A stretch of DNA of 6,527 nucleotides from Microcaldota archaeon (GTDB lineage: Archaea > Micrarchaeota > Micrarchaeia > Anstonellales > Bilamarchaeaceae). The notes beneath the pieces are model-generated. The model saw only the letters and a program-made list of their open reading frames with translations, ran no database searches and was not told the DNA's origin. The DNA lies in NCBI GenBank assembly GCA_030666035.1, contig DAOUYQ010000045.1, positions 1-6,527 of the forward strand, in the 5' to 3' direction. Numbering within the stretch: the first letter of the stretch is position 1; the number at the start of each line of letters is the position of its first letter. This document shows positions 1-6,131 of the stretch, piece by piece. A program made the translations under genes and the position numbers.

Positions 1-286
1 AGATGATGGATAAAATTGCCGTGAACAGAATCACGGTTCCGGTTCCCGCCATATCCAGGATTATGAAGGTAACAATAGCAAGGGCAATTGTTGCAAAAAT
101 TGCAGAAACTATTGCTTTGTCCATAAATCGCTCAGGAGCCTCTTTCATATCAGCAAGTATCATCTTCTTCCTTAGTGTAGGAAAATACGGAAGTATGAAC
201 TCGGAGAGGGAGCGAATAGGGCCTCTCTTTCTAGACTGCCTTACTGGGAGGGCGACCGGGGTCACCGTTTTTTTCCGGTTTGCCAT
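1..286 (-). CDS. TadC/FlaJ-like platform membrane protein (type II secretion F family), N-terminal part
   Basis: Only the first 95 residues are present; the gene runs off the left edge of the window. The N-terminus is short, basic and soluble (starts MANRKKTVTPVALP, with an RQSRKRG patch). It is followed by an amphipathic stretch (residues about 27-55, FILPYFPTLRKKM...APERFM), a hydrophobic helix at about 58-77, and a second hydrophobic stretch from about 81 onward. This layout matches the start of archaeal platform proteins that anchor the ATPase in the cytoplasmic membrane of type IV pilus-like and type II secretion-like machines. The assignment rests on this topology plus position two genes downstream of the cognate ATPase, not on a catalytic motif. 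ATG is at 286, preceded by GGTGA about six bases upstream. The gene starts 25 bp after the upstream stop and is probably co-transcribed. Another polytopic membrane protein cannot be excluded from 95 residues. Confidence 0.72.
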   Translation of the reverse strand, partial: MANRKKTVTPVALPVRQSRKRGPIRSLSEFILPYFPTLRKKMILADMKEAPERFMDKAIVSAIFATIALAIVTFIILDMAGTGTVILFTAILSII

Positions 287-311
287 TGTTCTTCACCAAA
301 TAAATTATATT

Positions 312-1955
312 CTATTTATTACCAAAACATTTAATTATGGTATCCTCATCGATGCCTGCTTCCTGTGCCATGAATTTCCTCGCAATCAGGAGTGCTTCGG
401 ACCTGTCTATCTCCCCTCTTGCATATTTTTCATATGTGCGGGAGTCCTTTGCCTGGAGGAGATTAAAGAGTGTTTCTTCAGGTGCATTTGCTATCTGGGC
501 AAGTTTTACCGCCTGTGGGTCCCCCGCATCCTCAAAAAGCGCTGCACGGGTTGTATCCAGCTGTGAGTGGATTTCTTCCCCTATCGATTCTTTGAGTGAG
601 GAAAAATCATGGGAATAAATCTCCTTTATCTTTGCCTTGAGATTTTTGGATTCGTCTGTTGCCTGGCCCCTGGCCATGAGCTTGGAAAGCTCTGCAGTGT
701 GCTCTGCAGTCAGGAACACCTGATATTTCTCAATTAGAAAGATGATGCGCTGTTCTAATTCCACCATATTTGTTGAAAATGTTTCAAATGCAGGCCCCCG
801 ATGCTCAACAGCCCTCTGTGCAATCATCGTGGAAAGAATGCGCTTTTGATTTTCTTCATAAATTTGCTGTATCTTGTTCTTGGCATCCCTGAGCTCATAT
901 TCCTGCTCAGTTTTGACTGCAGCAAAAAGCGAACCCTTGGGGAGCCCTCCAGCCACTGCCTTTCCGCCTTTTGATTCTGTGAGGAATGCCCTGAGCGCAA
1001 CAATCTCCTTTTTTATTTCTGCCCTCCTGTTCATGGAACGCTCTTTGAATAATTCCCTGGTGAGCTCCATCATTCGTTTCTTTGTATCTTTTGTGTCAAC
1101 TTTTTTCGTGGTTTTCCCGGTCATCTGGGCTCCAAGCTGCGTTTCCAACCTGATTATAGTTTTTTCTGCATTCTCCAGTGGGGAAGTTGCAAGGATGGGG
1201 GGCAGTATTATTTGGAGGGCAGGCTGCTCCCCTTCTTCAATAACTTCTTCAGGCGGGGCTCGTGGGGCAGCAGGAATTGCTTCTGGAATCGGTGCAGGCT
1301 CTGGCTCGGGGAGTGAAATTGGCCCGGGTTCCTTTTCCGGAACAGGCTTGAATTCTGCAGGGGCTTCCCCTGGAAGGGCAGGTGCGATTTCTTCGGGCAC
1401 AGGGGTAATTTCGGGGGGAGGCGCAACTTCTTTTGCTTCCTCCTTCCCCTCTTCTTCTACTTCTTTGGGGGGGCTTGGAATAGAAACAGTTTCCTGGATA
1501 TGTGCAGGCTCGTGGGCCACTTCTGGGAGCATTTTGGCGGCTTCTTCAGCCCTGGCCCGCTCAATTGCAGGCCCGGAAATAGGGGGGCGGGCTTCTGGTT
1601 CAACCTGAACTGCAGCCGCAATCTCCTTGCTTTCCTTCGCGCTCTCCGTACTTATCTTTTTCATTTCTTTCTCTATTGCTTTTGCTTCTTTTTTCAAAAT
1701 TGCAGGAACCTGGGCTTCTGGAGCCTTCCCTGCTTTTATTCCCCCAAGTCCCATATCCATGCGGGAAGAAACCCGGATTATCTTCTCAAGGCGCGCGTAT
1801 TGGTTGACTATGTCCTCATATTCCATCTCATGAATATTCGGAGGGGAAACCTCGAGCAAACGCTCTACTTTTTCTTTCCCCGGTTTAAGGGGAGCATATT
1901 CTATTGCTGATTTCTCGACCCGGGCTATCTCTCCTATTGCTGCACTGAAATCCAT
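312..1955 (-). CDS. Pro/Glu-rich protein with helical C-terminal domain, unknown function
   Basis: I do not recognise this protein. It has a helical N-terminal part (to about residue 110) and then a low-complexity Pro/Glu/Ala linker of roughly 140 residues (about 120-260, with many PxPE and EEG runs). A long charged, helix-prone C-terminal half follows (about 262-547), with possible coiled-coil segments around 290-325 and 345-385. There is no signal peptide, no membrane helix and no recognisable enzyme motif, so it is likely cytoplasmic. The C-terminal ~60 residues (APEETLFNLLQ... RSEALLIARKFM) look like a small compact helical domain. It lies between the secretion ATPase and the platform protein, which suggests a partner, adaptor or regulator of that machine (inference). 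I chose ATG at 1955 because GGGAG lies upstream (about 11-base spacing). The alternative ATG at 1973 adds MGVLIW, overlaps the ATPase gene by 13 bp and has no well-spaced ribosome site. Confidence 0.85.
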   Translation of the reverse strand: MDFSAAIGEIARVEKSAIEYAPLKPGKEKVERLLEVSPPNIHEMEYEDIVNQYARLEKIIRVSSRMDMGLGGIKAGKAPEAQVPAILKKEAKAIEKEMKKISTESAKESKEIAAAVQVEPEARPPISGPAIERARAEEAAKMLPEVAHEPAHIQETVSIPSPPKEVEEEGKEEAKEVAPPPEITPVPEEIAPALPGEAPAEFKPVPEKEPGPISLPEPEPAPIPEAIPAAPRAPPEEVIEEGEQPALQIILPPILATSPLENAEKTIIRLETQLGAQMTGKTTKKVDTKDTKKRMMELTRELFKERSMNRRAEIKKEIVALRAFLTESKGGKAVAGGLPKGSLFAAVKTEQEYELRDAKNKIQQIYEENQKRILSTMIAQRAVEHRGPAFETFSTNMVELEQRIIFLIEKYQVFLTAEHTAELSKLMARGQATDESKNLKAKIKEIYSHDFSSLKESIGEEIHSQLDTTRAALFEDAGDPQAVKLAQIANAPEETLFNLLQAKDSRTYEKYARGEIDRSEALLIARKFMAQEAGIDEDTIIKCFGNK

Positions 1956-1960
1956 CCAGA

Positions 1961-3835
1961 TCAGAACTCCCATTTCCTGTTCTTGCCCACAGCCTTCAGC
2001 ACGTCATCAGTATTTTTGTAATAATTGGAAACAATGGAACCTACTTCGTTCACTGCTTCATATCCATGCTTAACCATCCAATTGAGTATTTCAACTTTCT
2101 CAGCAACATCCTTGTCGATTTCCTTGGATGTGAGCCCTGAGTAAAGCTCGATTGTCTTTGCAATCTTGTCAAGCTTTCCTACTTTTATAGTGACATCACG
2201 CTTGGAATCCCAATGGTAAATCATGTTGAGCTTGCCATGGTCCTGGACTTCTGCAAATTCGAGAGTTCTCCTTATATTCAGCCTTCTCTGCCGGTACTGG
2301 ACTACAATTCCGGCAAGTGCATCAAGGTTTTCCTCAGGCACGTTTATCGGTGGGTTAGTCATCCTGCTGATTGTCTGTGATGCATTATCCGCGTGAACTG
2401 TTGCATACACCGAATGGCCCGTGTGCATCGCCTCAAAGAGCACTTCTGCTTCCTTCTGCCTCCTGATTTCCCCCACAATTATGCGGTCGGGCCTCTGCCT
2501 GAGGGCATTCACCATCAAATCAAGCATGGAAACTTCCCCCTTTCCTTCTGGATTGGGCTCCCTGGTAACCATGGGCACCCAGTGGAGGAATGAGGGGAGC
2601 GTAAGTTCCCTTGTATCCTCAATGCTGATTATGCGCTGGCTTGCGGGAATAAGGCCTGCAAGGGCATTAAGGAATGAAGTTTTGCCGCTTCCTGTGCCTC
2701 CTGCAACAACCAGGGAAAGCTCGCTCTGCACGCAGAGCCAGATTGTTGCTGCAACCTGCGGGCTGATTGTTTTGCCCCTGATAAGGTTGGAAATTGTCCA
2801 GGGGTTCCGGGAGAACTTCCTGATTGTCATGGTATTTCCATAATTGGAAACTGGAAACAGGGTCGCGTTTACACGGTCGCCGTTTGGAAGGTGTGCATCA
2901 AGAAGCGGGCTGAGGATGTTGATCTGCCTTCCCACTTTCCTTGCAACAAGTGCCGCATAATCATATATCCTCTCTTCATTCTTCATGCGGAGATTTGTTT
3001 TGCACCATCCATACTTCTTATGGTAAACCCATACCGGGTCCCTGGAATTATTAACTACAACTTCTTCCAGGAACTCATCGTGGAGCGGGGTTTCGATCTC
3101 GCCCATTCCAAGGGTATTCTGAATCAGGTAAGAAGCAAGAATCTTTCGTTTCTCTTCAGGAAGCTGGGGGAAGTTCCTGCCCAGCACCCTCATGGCGGAA
3201 GCCTGGAATTTCGCCTTTACCATCTCCTGCTTTTTCGGGTCAAGGATTTCGGTAATGTCCAGCTTCACATCTGAAATAAGGTCTGCCCTGAGCTTTGTTT
3301 CAAGGAGAAGCTTGGTTCCCCCTGCAATCCCCGGAATGGAGATTGAATAGAGTGGAACAAAATCGTCCTTCTGGACAATAGTAATTTCAACCGGGATTGA
3401 CTCGCTTAGGAAAGTATATGAATCGAGAAGTTCGGTTTTCCGGCGAGCCTCTTGGTGGGGTGGAAGGGGCGCAAATTCCTGCTCCTTCTCAACTACTGCA
3501 GCAATTTCCATTTCCTTTGGAATATCCTCTTCCGGCACATCAAGTTCAATATCCTCAAAGCCCTCTTTTTCAGTGTCATCTTTAGTATCTTCGGATTTTG
3601 GGGGGGGTTCCGGGGCATCCATCACCTTCCCGTACTTTTTTGCCGCTGGTTCTCCAGCTTTTTTTGGGGGGGGTTCCACCTTTTTCACAGCTTTGGGCCT
3701 TAACTCTTCATGAGACGCTTTGGTCTCAGCAGCCTTTCTTTGAGATTCCTTTATGCGCTTCACAATATCCCTTACGGTTTTCTTGGAAGCGGGTTTCCCT
3801 GTACCCTTTCCGGACGGTTTTTTTGGTTTTGCCAT
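1961..3835 (-). CDS. Archaeal type II/IV secretion (pilus-type) ATPase, FlaI/TadA-like
   Basis: This is a 624-residue hexameric-type motor ATPase that would drive assembly or secretion at the cytoplasmic face of the membrane. All diagnostic motifs are visible: the PNGDRV segment (about 317-322), Walker A GGTGSGKT (379-386), the Asp box IISIEDTREL (402-411), Walker B RPDRIIVGEIR (448-458, with Glu456) and the His box HTGHSVYATVHA (471-482). The ATPase therefore looks catalytically intact. The first ~130 residues are unusual: a Lys/Pro-rich then Glu/Asp-rich, probably disordered extension ahead of the folded N-terminal domain that begins near LLDSYTF (about 136). The start ATG at 3835 has GGTGA four bases upstream and lies 10 bp after the previous stop. 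Downstream come a Pro/Glu-rich protein and the platform membrane protein. Whether it powers a pilus, an archaellum-like filament or secretion cannot be told, since no pilin or fla/arl accessory gene is present here. Confidence 0.96.
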   Translation of the reverse strand: MAKPKKPSGKGTGKPASKKTVRDIVKRIKESQRKAAETKASHEELRPKAVKKVEPPPKKAGEPAAKKYGKVMDAPEPPPKSEDTKDDTEKEGFEDIELDVPEEDIPKEMEIAAVVEKEQEFAPLPPHQEARRKTELLDSYTFLSESIPVEITIVQKDDFVPLYSISIPGIAGGTKLLLETKLRADLISDVKLDITEILDPKKQEMVKAKFQASAMRVLGRNFPQLPEEKRKILASYLIQNTLGMGEIETPLHDEFLEEVVVNNSRDPVWVYHKKYGWCKTNLRMKNEERIYDYAALVARKVGRQINILSPLLDAHLPNGDRVNATLFPVSNYGNTMTIRKFSRNPWTISNLIRGKTISPQVAATIWLCVQSELSLVVAGGTGSGKTSFLNALAGLIPASQRIISIEDTRELTLPSFLHWVPMVTREPNPEGKGEVSMLDLMVNALRQRPDRIIVGEIRRQKEAEVLFEAMHTGHSVYATVHADNASQTISRMTNPPINVPEENLDALAGIVVQYRQRRLNIRRTLEFAEVQDHGKLNMIYHWDSKRDVTIKVGKLDKIAKTIELYSGLTSKEIDKDVAEKVEILNWMVKHGYEAVNEVGSIVSNYYKNTDDVLKAVGKNRKWEF

Positions 3836-3845
3836 GGATTCACCA

Positions 3846-5564
3846 TTAGTCGGTCTCCCATAATTTACGTATAAGACCTTTTAATTCCTTCCTTTTGAGT
3901 TCGAATTCTTCCTGCTCCTCGGCAGTAAGGGAAATTTTTTCCTTTACTTTTTTGGTCTTGGAAGCTTCTTTTTTGGTTTCTTTGCCGCCGGTTCCGCTAC
4001 TTCTGAGGGCAATGAGTTTCGCTTCTTTCGAAAGGAGCTTGATATTCTTTTCAATCATGCCTGAGCGTGCATTCAAATCGGCAATAAGGCCACGTATTTT
4101 CTGGAGTTCTTCTTTTTTAGTCTGGAGCTGGGAAATAAGCTCCATTGCCTTGCGCGTGGATTCCGGGGTGGTTGCCGTTGCCAGCTCATCCAGATTTTCG
4201 GCACTCTGCTTCCTTGCGGTTTTAATGTCCTCTTTTATCTGGGCTGTTTCCTGCCGTATCCTTGCGAGCTGGACAACATAGGCATCTATTGCCATCTTGG
4301 TCTTGGCTTTTATCTTTTGGAATGTTGCATAAGTTGCGGTTTCTTCTTCAACAGATGAGAGAACTTCATCTGCTTCTTCCGAAAGCTGGTTTCTTGCTTC
4401 TTCCACTTCAGTTTTCATGTCCTCCAGGTCTTCCATGAGCTCTCCGACTGAAAGCACGTTTCCTGAGACTCCTGAAAGTGCAGATTCCAGTTTATGGAGT
4501 TCCTTGCCCATGCGCTCTTCGTCCATCTCAAGCCGCTCGAGCTTATCTAGTATTTCCTTTTTGGTGGGCACATTTTCCAGCACCTCCTGGGCAATGTTTA
4601 TTGTTTCGGAATACTGGTCTGCAATTGCAAGGTCATCTACAATCTGCTTTTCGAGTTCCGGAAGCTCTACTTTCAATGCTTCTATATGCTCATATTCTAA
4701 GCGGAGTTTTTTCCTTGCTTGTTCTGCACTGGCTGAAAGCTCGCGGATATGGGTAACTGCGTCCTGGATTGTATCCGCATTAGCCTTGAATTCCGAAATC
4801 ATTGAGCGGAGATATTCAGAATCCTCATGCACTTCCTGGAATTTCTCCCTCATTCCCTCAACATCTGCTTTTACGTCCCCCACATCCACATCTTCCCTGG
4901 GGGCTTGTGCCTTAACATCCTCAACCCTGGCAACAAGCTCATTGAGCTGTTTGCCAAGCTCATCAATGTGCTCTTTTGCTTCATCAATGCTCCTGAGCTT
5001 TGGCTCTATGTCTGTTGGCTCAAAAGACCTGCCTGTTTTCTGGAGCTGGAGTTCCAGGCCCTTTATCGAACCATCAATCTCGCTTAACTTTGCATGGAGT
5101 GACCCCATTTTCTCAAGAGATTGTTTTGAAACTTCCTGTTTCTGCTGTTTTGCACTCTGGATTTGCGCGGAAAGTGCTTCTATTTTTGCAAAATCAGCTG
5201 CAAATTTTTTGGAGATGTTCTCTACTGCCTCAGTGTATTGCCTAAGCTCCCTTTTCCCGGTTTCCTGGATTTGATCCAGCTTATTGATTTCAGTTTCAAC
5301 CTGGATTTTTTTTCTTTTGAAAATCTGCTTTTCTTTTTCGACCTGTTCACTTGTAGGTATAATCCAGATGAAATAAACTTTAGTGAGCTGGTAATCAATA
5401 CGGATTATTCCTTCCTCTTCCAGGATATGCGCCCAGTCTTCTATTGTAGTTTGGGGAAGGTTGAGAAGCTTGGAGGCCATCGCCAGGTCAACTTTCTTTT
5501 TTTCCTGAATAAGGCGTATGAATGAATCTACACCCGTGCTTATGAGGAGGTCCTCCATTTCCAT
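3846..5564 (-). CDS. N-terminal winged-helix plus long coiled-coil protein, unknown function
   Basis: This is a 572-residue soluble protein and the first gene of the minus-strand operon. Residues about 8-68 form a winged-helix-like unit: helices FIRLIQEKKK and DLAMASKLLNL, a recognition-helix-like TTIEDWAHILEEEG, then a hydrophobic wing IIRIDYQLTKVYFIWI. Nearly all the rest (about 75-520) is charged heptad-like helix rich in Glu, Lys, Gln and Leu, typical of coiled coils, broken by proline-containing hinges near 183-190 and 221-224. A Lys-rich linker (about 525-545) precedes a last helix. There is no membrane segment and no Walker motif, so it is not a complete SMC/Rad50-type protein. Winged helices in this setting can bind DNA or serve as protein-interaction domains. 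Operon position suggests a structural or regulatory partner of the ATPase (inference). The first ATG (5564) is chosen; ATG 5558 is equally possible. GAGG lies about 10 bases upstream of 5564. Confidence 0.9.
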   Translation of the reverse strand: MEMEDLLISTGVDSFIRLIQEKKKVDLAMASKLLNLPQTTIEDWAHILEEEGIIRIDYQLTKVYFIWIIPTSEQVEKEKQIFKRKKIQVETEINKLDQIQETGKRELRQYTEAVENISKKFAADFAKIEALSAQIQSAKQQKQEVSKQSLEKMGSLHAKLSEIDGSIKGLELQLQKTGRSFEPTDIEPKLRSIDEAKEHIDELGKQLNELVARVEDVKAQAPREDVDVGDVKADVEGMREKFQEVHEDSEYLRSMISEFKANADTIQDAVTHIRELSASAEQARKKLRLEYEHIEALKVELPELEKQIVDDLAIADQYSETINIAQEVLENVPTKKEILDKLERLEMDEERMGKELHKLESALSGVSGNVLSVGELMEDLEDMKTEVEEARNQLSEEADEVLSSVEEETATYATFQKIKAKTKMAIDAYVVQLARIRQETAQIKEDIKTARKQSAENLDELATATTPESTRKAMELISQLQTKKEELQKIRGLIADLNARSGMIEKNIKLLSKEAKLIALRSSGTGGKETKKEASKTKKVKEKISLTAEEQEEFELKRKELKGLIRKLWETD

Positions 5565-5581
5565 GAAACGTTATCCTCGTT

Positions 5582-5600
5582 GCATATTTAAAATATTTCG
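5582..5600 (-). promoter_or_regulatory. Candidate BRE/TATA promoter of the minus-strand operon
   Basis: Read on the minus strand this is CGAAATATTTTAAATATGC: an A-rich BRE-like CGAAA followed by an AT-only TATA-box-like stretch. Its centre lies about 25-30 bases from the first ATG, so transcription would start at or very close to the start codon, giving a leaderless or very short-leader mRNA. That conflicts mildly with use of the GAGG upstream of 5564. It is the only AT-rich box just upstream of the operon. Confidence 0.5.
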
Positions 5601-5607
5601 GTGACTA

Positions 5608-5637
5608 CGATCCGCTTTTTGCTTAGCTTAAACCGAA
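5608..5637 (+). repeat. TCCGCTTTTTG block, copy 1
   Basis: CGATCCGCTTTTTG (5608-5621) recurs exactly at 5905-5918, and TCCGCTTTTTGC recurs at 6042-6053. It is followed by the near-palindrome GCTTAGC and TTAAACC. About 15 bp later comes CCGACAAGAGGAGG (5651-5664), matched by CCGACAAGCGGAGG at 5950-5963 in the next unit. Confidence 0.85.
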
Positions 5638-5681
5638 CCAAGAACGAAACCCGACAAGAGGAGGGTCATACTGTGTAGCTA

Positions 5682-5726
5682 GAGTAACTCTCCGAGTTAC
5701 AGCTCCTGAGGCAAGCTCAGGATCGT
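5682..5726 (+). repeat. Two-hairpin module, copy 1
   Basis: Hairpin A is GTAACTC (5684-5690), loop TCC, GAGTTAC (5694-5700). Hairpin B is TCCTGAG (5704-5710), loop GCAAG, CTCAGGA (5716-5722), leading into GATCG. The same order of elements, with different stem sequences, occurs at 5869-5911. It lies within the 130-bp inverted-repeat segment. Confidence 0.75.
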
Positions 5727-5745
5727 GCATTTAGCGACTTAATAT

Positions 5746-5760
5746 CGAAACATATAAAAT
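5746..5760 (+). promoter_or_regulatory. Orphan BRE/TATA-like motif inside the repeat region
   Basis: CGAAACATATAAAAT reads as an A-rich BRE-like hexamer followed by a good archaeal TATA box (TATAAAAT, 5753-5760). Transcription would begin near 5783 and run rightward through the 14-bp and 39-bp repeats, hairpin module 2 and repeat unit 2. No open frame follows closely, so a product would be non-coding. The motif could also be chance in AT-rich DNA. Confidence 0.3.
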
Positions 5761-5797
5761 GGAGCGGAACACCATAACAGAGCTACACAGTATGAGG

Positions 5798-5811
5798 GCA
5801 GAACACGTGCC
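5798..5811 (+). repeat. 14-bp repeat with CACGTG core, copy 1
   Basis: GCAGAACACGTGCC occurs here and, identically, at 5975-5988 (offset 177). It holds the palindrome CACGTG. It lies 17 bp before the 39-bp repeat, with a diverged spacer of nearly the same length in both copies, so the two blocks belong to one repeated unit. Confidence 0.9.
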
Positions 5812-5828
5812 AAGCTCACCCAGCAAAG

Positions 5829-5867
5829 ACACAAAGACCCAAACAGGAAAACGGAGTTTTTTGGTTC
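5829..5867 (+). repeat. 39-bp direct repeat, copy 1
   Basis: This is a perfect 39-bp match to 6005-6043 (offset 176). It begins ACACAAAGACCC and ends TTTTTTGGTTC. Inside is a nested hairpin: AAAAC (5848-5852), loop GGA, GTTTT (5856-5860), surrounded by CCAAA (5839-5843) and TTTGG (5860-5864) that can pair as an alternative outer stem. It is part of the larger repeated unit. Confidence 0.95.
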
Positions 5868-5868
5868 T

Positions 5869-5911
5869 GAGAAATCTCCGATTTCTTCTCGTGAACAAAG
5901 TTCACGATCCG
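5869..5911 (+). repeat. Two-hairpin module, copy 2
   Basis: Hairpin A is AGAAATC (5870-5876), loop TCC, GATTTCT (5880-5886). Hairpin B is CGTGAAC (5890-5896), loop AAA, GTTCACG (5900-5906), again leading into GATC. Both stems are perfect 7-bp pairs. Relative to copy 1 the stems differ at several positions on both sides, while pairing, the TCC loop and the trailing GATC are kept. Confidence 0.75.
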
Positions 5912-5963
5912 CTTTTTGTGCTAGCATAACCACCGCTAGGAAATGAAAGCCGACAAGCGGAGG
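5905..5963 (+). repeat. TCCGCTTTTTG block, copy 2, with CCGACAAG block
   Basis: This copy carries the shared 14-bp block, then the perfect 8-bp palindrome TGCTAGCA (5919-5926), ATAACC, and CCGACAAGCGGAGG (5950-5963). Several short stems are possible: CTAGC (5921-5925) with GCTAG (5935-5939), and AATGAAA (5942-5948) with TTTCATT (5965-5971), which would place CCGACAAG in a loop. Confidence 0.8.
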
Positions 5964-5974
5964 ATTTCATTGGT

Positions 5975-5988
5975 GCAGAACACGTGCC
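5975..5988 (+). repeat. 14-bp repeat with CACGTG core, copy 2
   Basis: Identical to 5798-5811 and followed 16 bp later by the second 39-bp repeat. The spacers between the two blocks are unrelated in sequence, so the conserved blocks stand out against diverged surroundings. Confidence 0.9.
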
Positions 5989-6004
5989 TAATTTAGAGCA
6001 GTAA

Positions 6005-6043
6005 ACACAAAGACCCAAACAGGAAAACGGAGTTTTTTGGTTC
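6005..6043 (+). repeat. 39-bp direct repeat, copy 2
   Basis: Identical to 5829-5867. In this copy it runs directly into the third TCCGCTTTTTG block, whereas copy 1 is followed by a two-hairpin module. The perfect identity outside any coding gene suggests recent duplication or selection on the sequence. Confidence 0.95.
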
Positions 6044-6084
6044 CGCTTTTTGCTTCGAAGTAAACCCCTCGTAAAAAGCGAAGG
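6042..6084 (+). repeat. TCCGCTTTTTG block, copy 3, in a long hairpin
   Basis: The block is followed by the perfect palindrome CTTCGAAG (6053-6060) and TAAACC, as in copy 1. CGCTTTTT (6044-6051) can pair with AAAAAGCG (6073-6080), making an 8-bp stem around a 21-base loop. The rest of the unit is missing, so this looks like a truncated copy about 55 bp before the plus-strand gene. Confidence 0.75.
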
Positions 6085-6089
6085 AGATG

Positions 6090-6131
6090 GTTAATAAAGA
6101 TTGTGGGAAAATTATGTGCATAGAAAAGGGG
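6090..6131 (+). promoter_or_regulatory. Candidate promoter and ribosome site of the plus-strand winged-helix gene
   Basis: TTAATAAAG (6091-6099) is a plausible archaeal TATA box. A start about 25-27 bases downstream would fall near 6122 and leave a short leader that includes GGGGA (6128-6132) seven bases before the ATG. A second AT-rich site (AAAATTAT, 6109-6116) would instead give a leaderless transcript. No choice can be made from sequence alone. Confidence 0.35.

Larger units (their letters stand above)
5666..5795. repeat. 130-bp segment with 15-bp perfect inverted ends (MITE-like)
   Basis: TCATACTGTGTAGCT (5666-5680) and AGCTACACAGTATGA (5781-5795) are exact reverse complements. GGG lies immediately outside each end (5663-5665 and 5796-5798), a possible 3-bp target duplication. 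The segment separates GGAGG from GCAGAACACGTG in unit 1, which are only 11 bp apart in unit 2, as if 130 bp had been inserted. It has no coding capacity for a transposase. It may be a small non-autonomous element, or simply a large stem enclosing other hairpins. Confidence 0.6.

Noticed and set aside
3..566. 187-codon plus-strand open frame
   Set aside because: It overlaps two better minus-strand genes across their 25-bp junction and shows no coherent protein character.
874..1608. 244-codon plus-strand open frame, Ser/Gly-rich
   Set aside because: It lies wholly antisense to the Pro/Glu/Ala-rich part of the operon's third gene. Its Ser/Gly bias is what the complement of such codons gives, and it has no ribosome site or recognisable domain.
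312..1973. Start of the Pro/Glu-rich gene at 1973 rather than 1955
   Set aside because: It is possible but less likely: the only purine-rich site sits about one base from that ATG, and it would overlap the ATPase gene by 13 bp. The ATG at 1955 has GGGAG upstream, though at a long spacing.
4417..5274. 285-codon plus-strand open frame, Ser-rich
   Set aside because: It is antisense to the coiled-coil gene. The serine richness mirrors Glu/Leu/Lys codons on the other strand, and the minus-strand frame is clearly the real one.
3846..5564. SMC/Rad50-like ATPase
   Set aside because: Long coiled coils suggested it, but there is no Walker A, signature or Walker B motif at either end, and the N-terminus is a winged helix.
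5608..6084. CRISPR array
   Set aside because: There are only two or three copies, with unequal spacing, a mosaic of conserved and diverged blocks, and no uniform repeat/spacer alternation.
5608..6084. Integron-type attC sites or tRNA genes
   Set aside because: Paired short palindromes suggested recombination sites, but the attC core (GTTRRRY with its partner) is not present in the right places. No cloverleaf with T-loop (GTTCRA) and acceptor stem could be formed.
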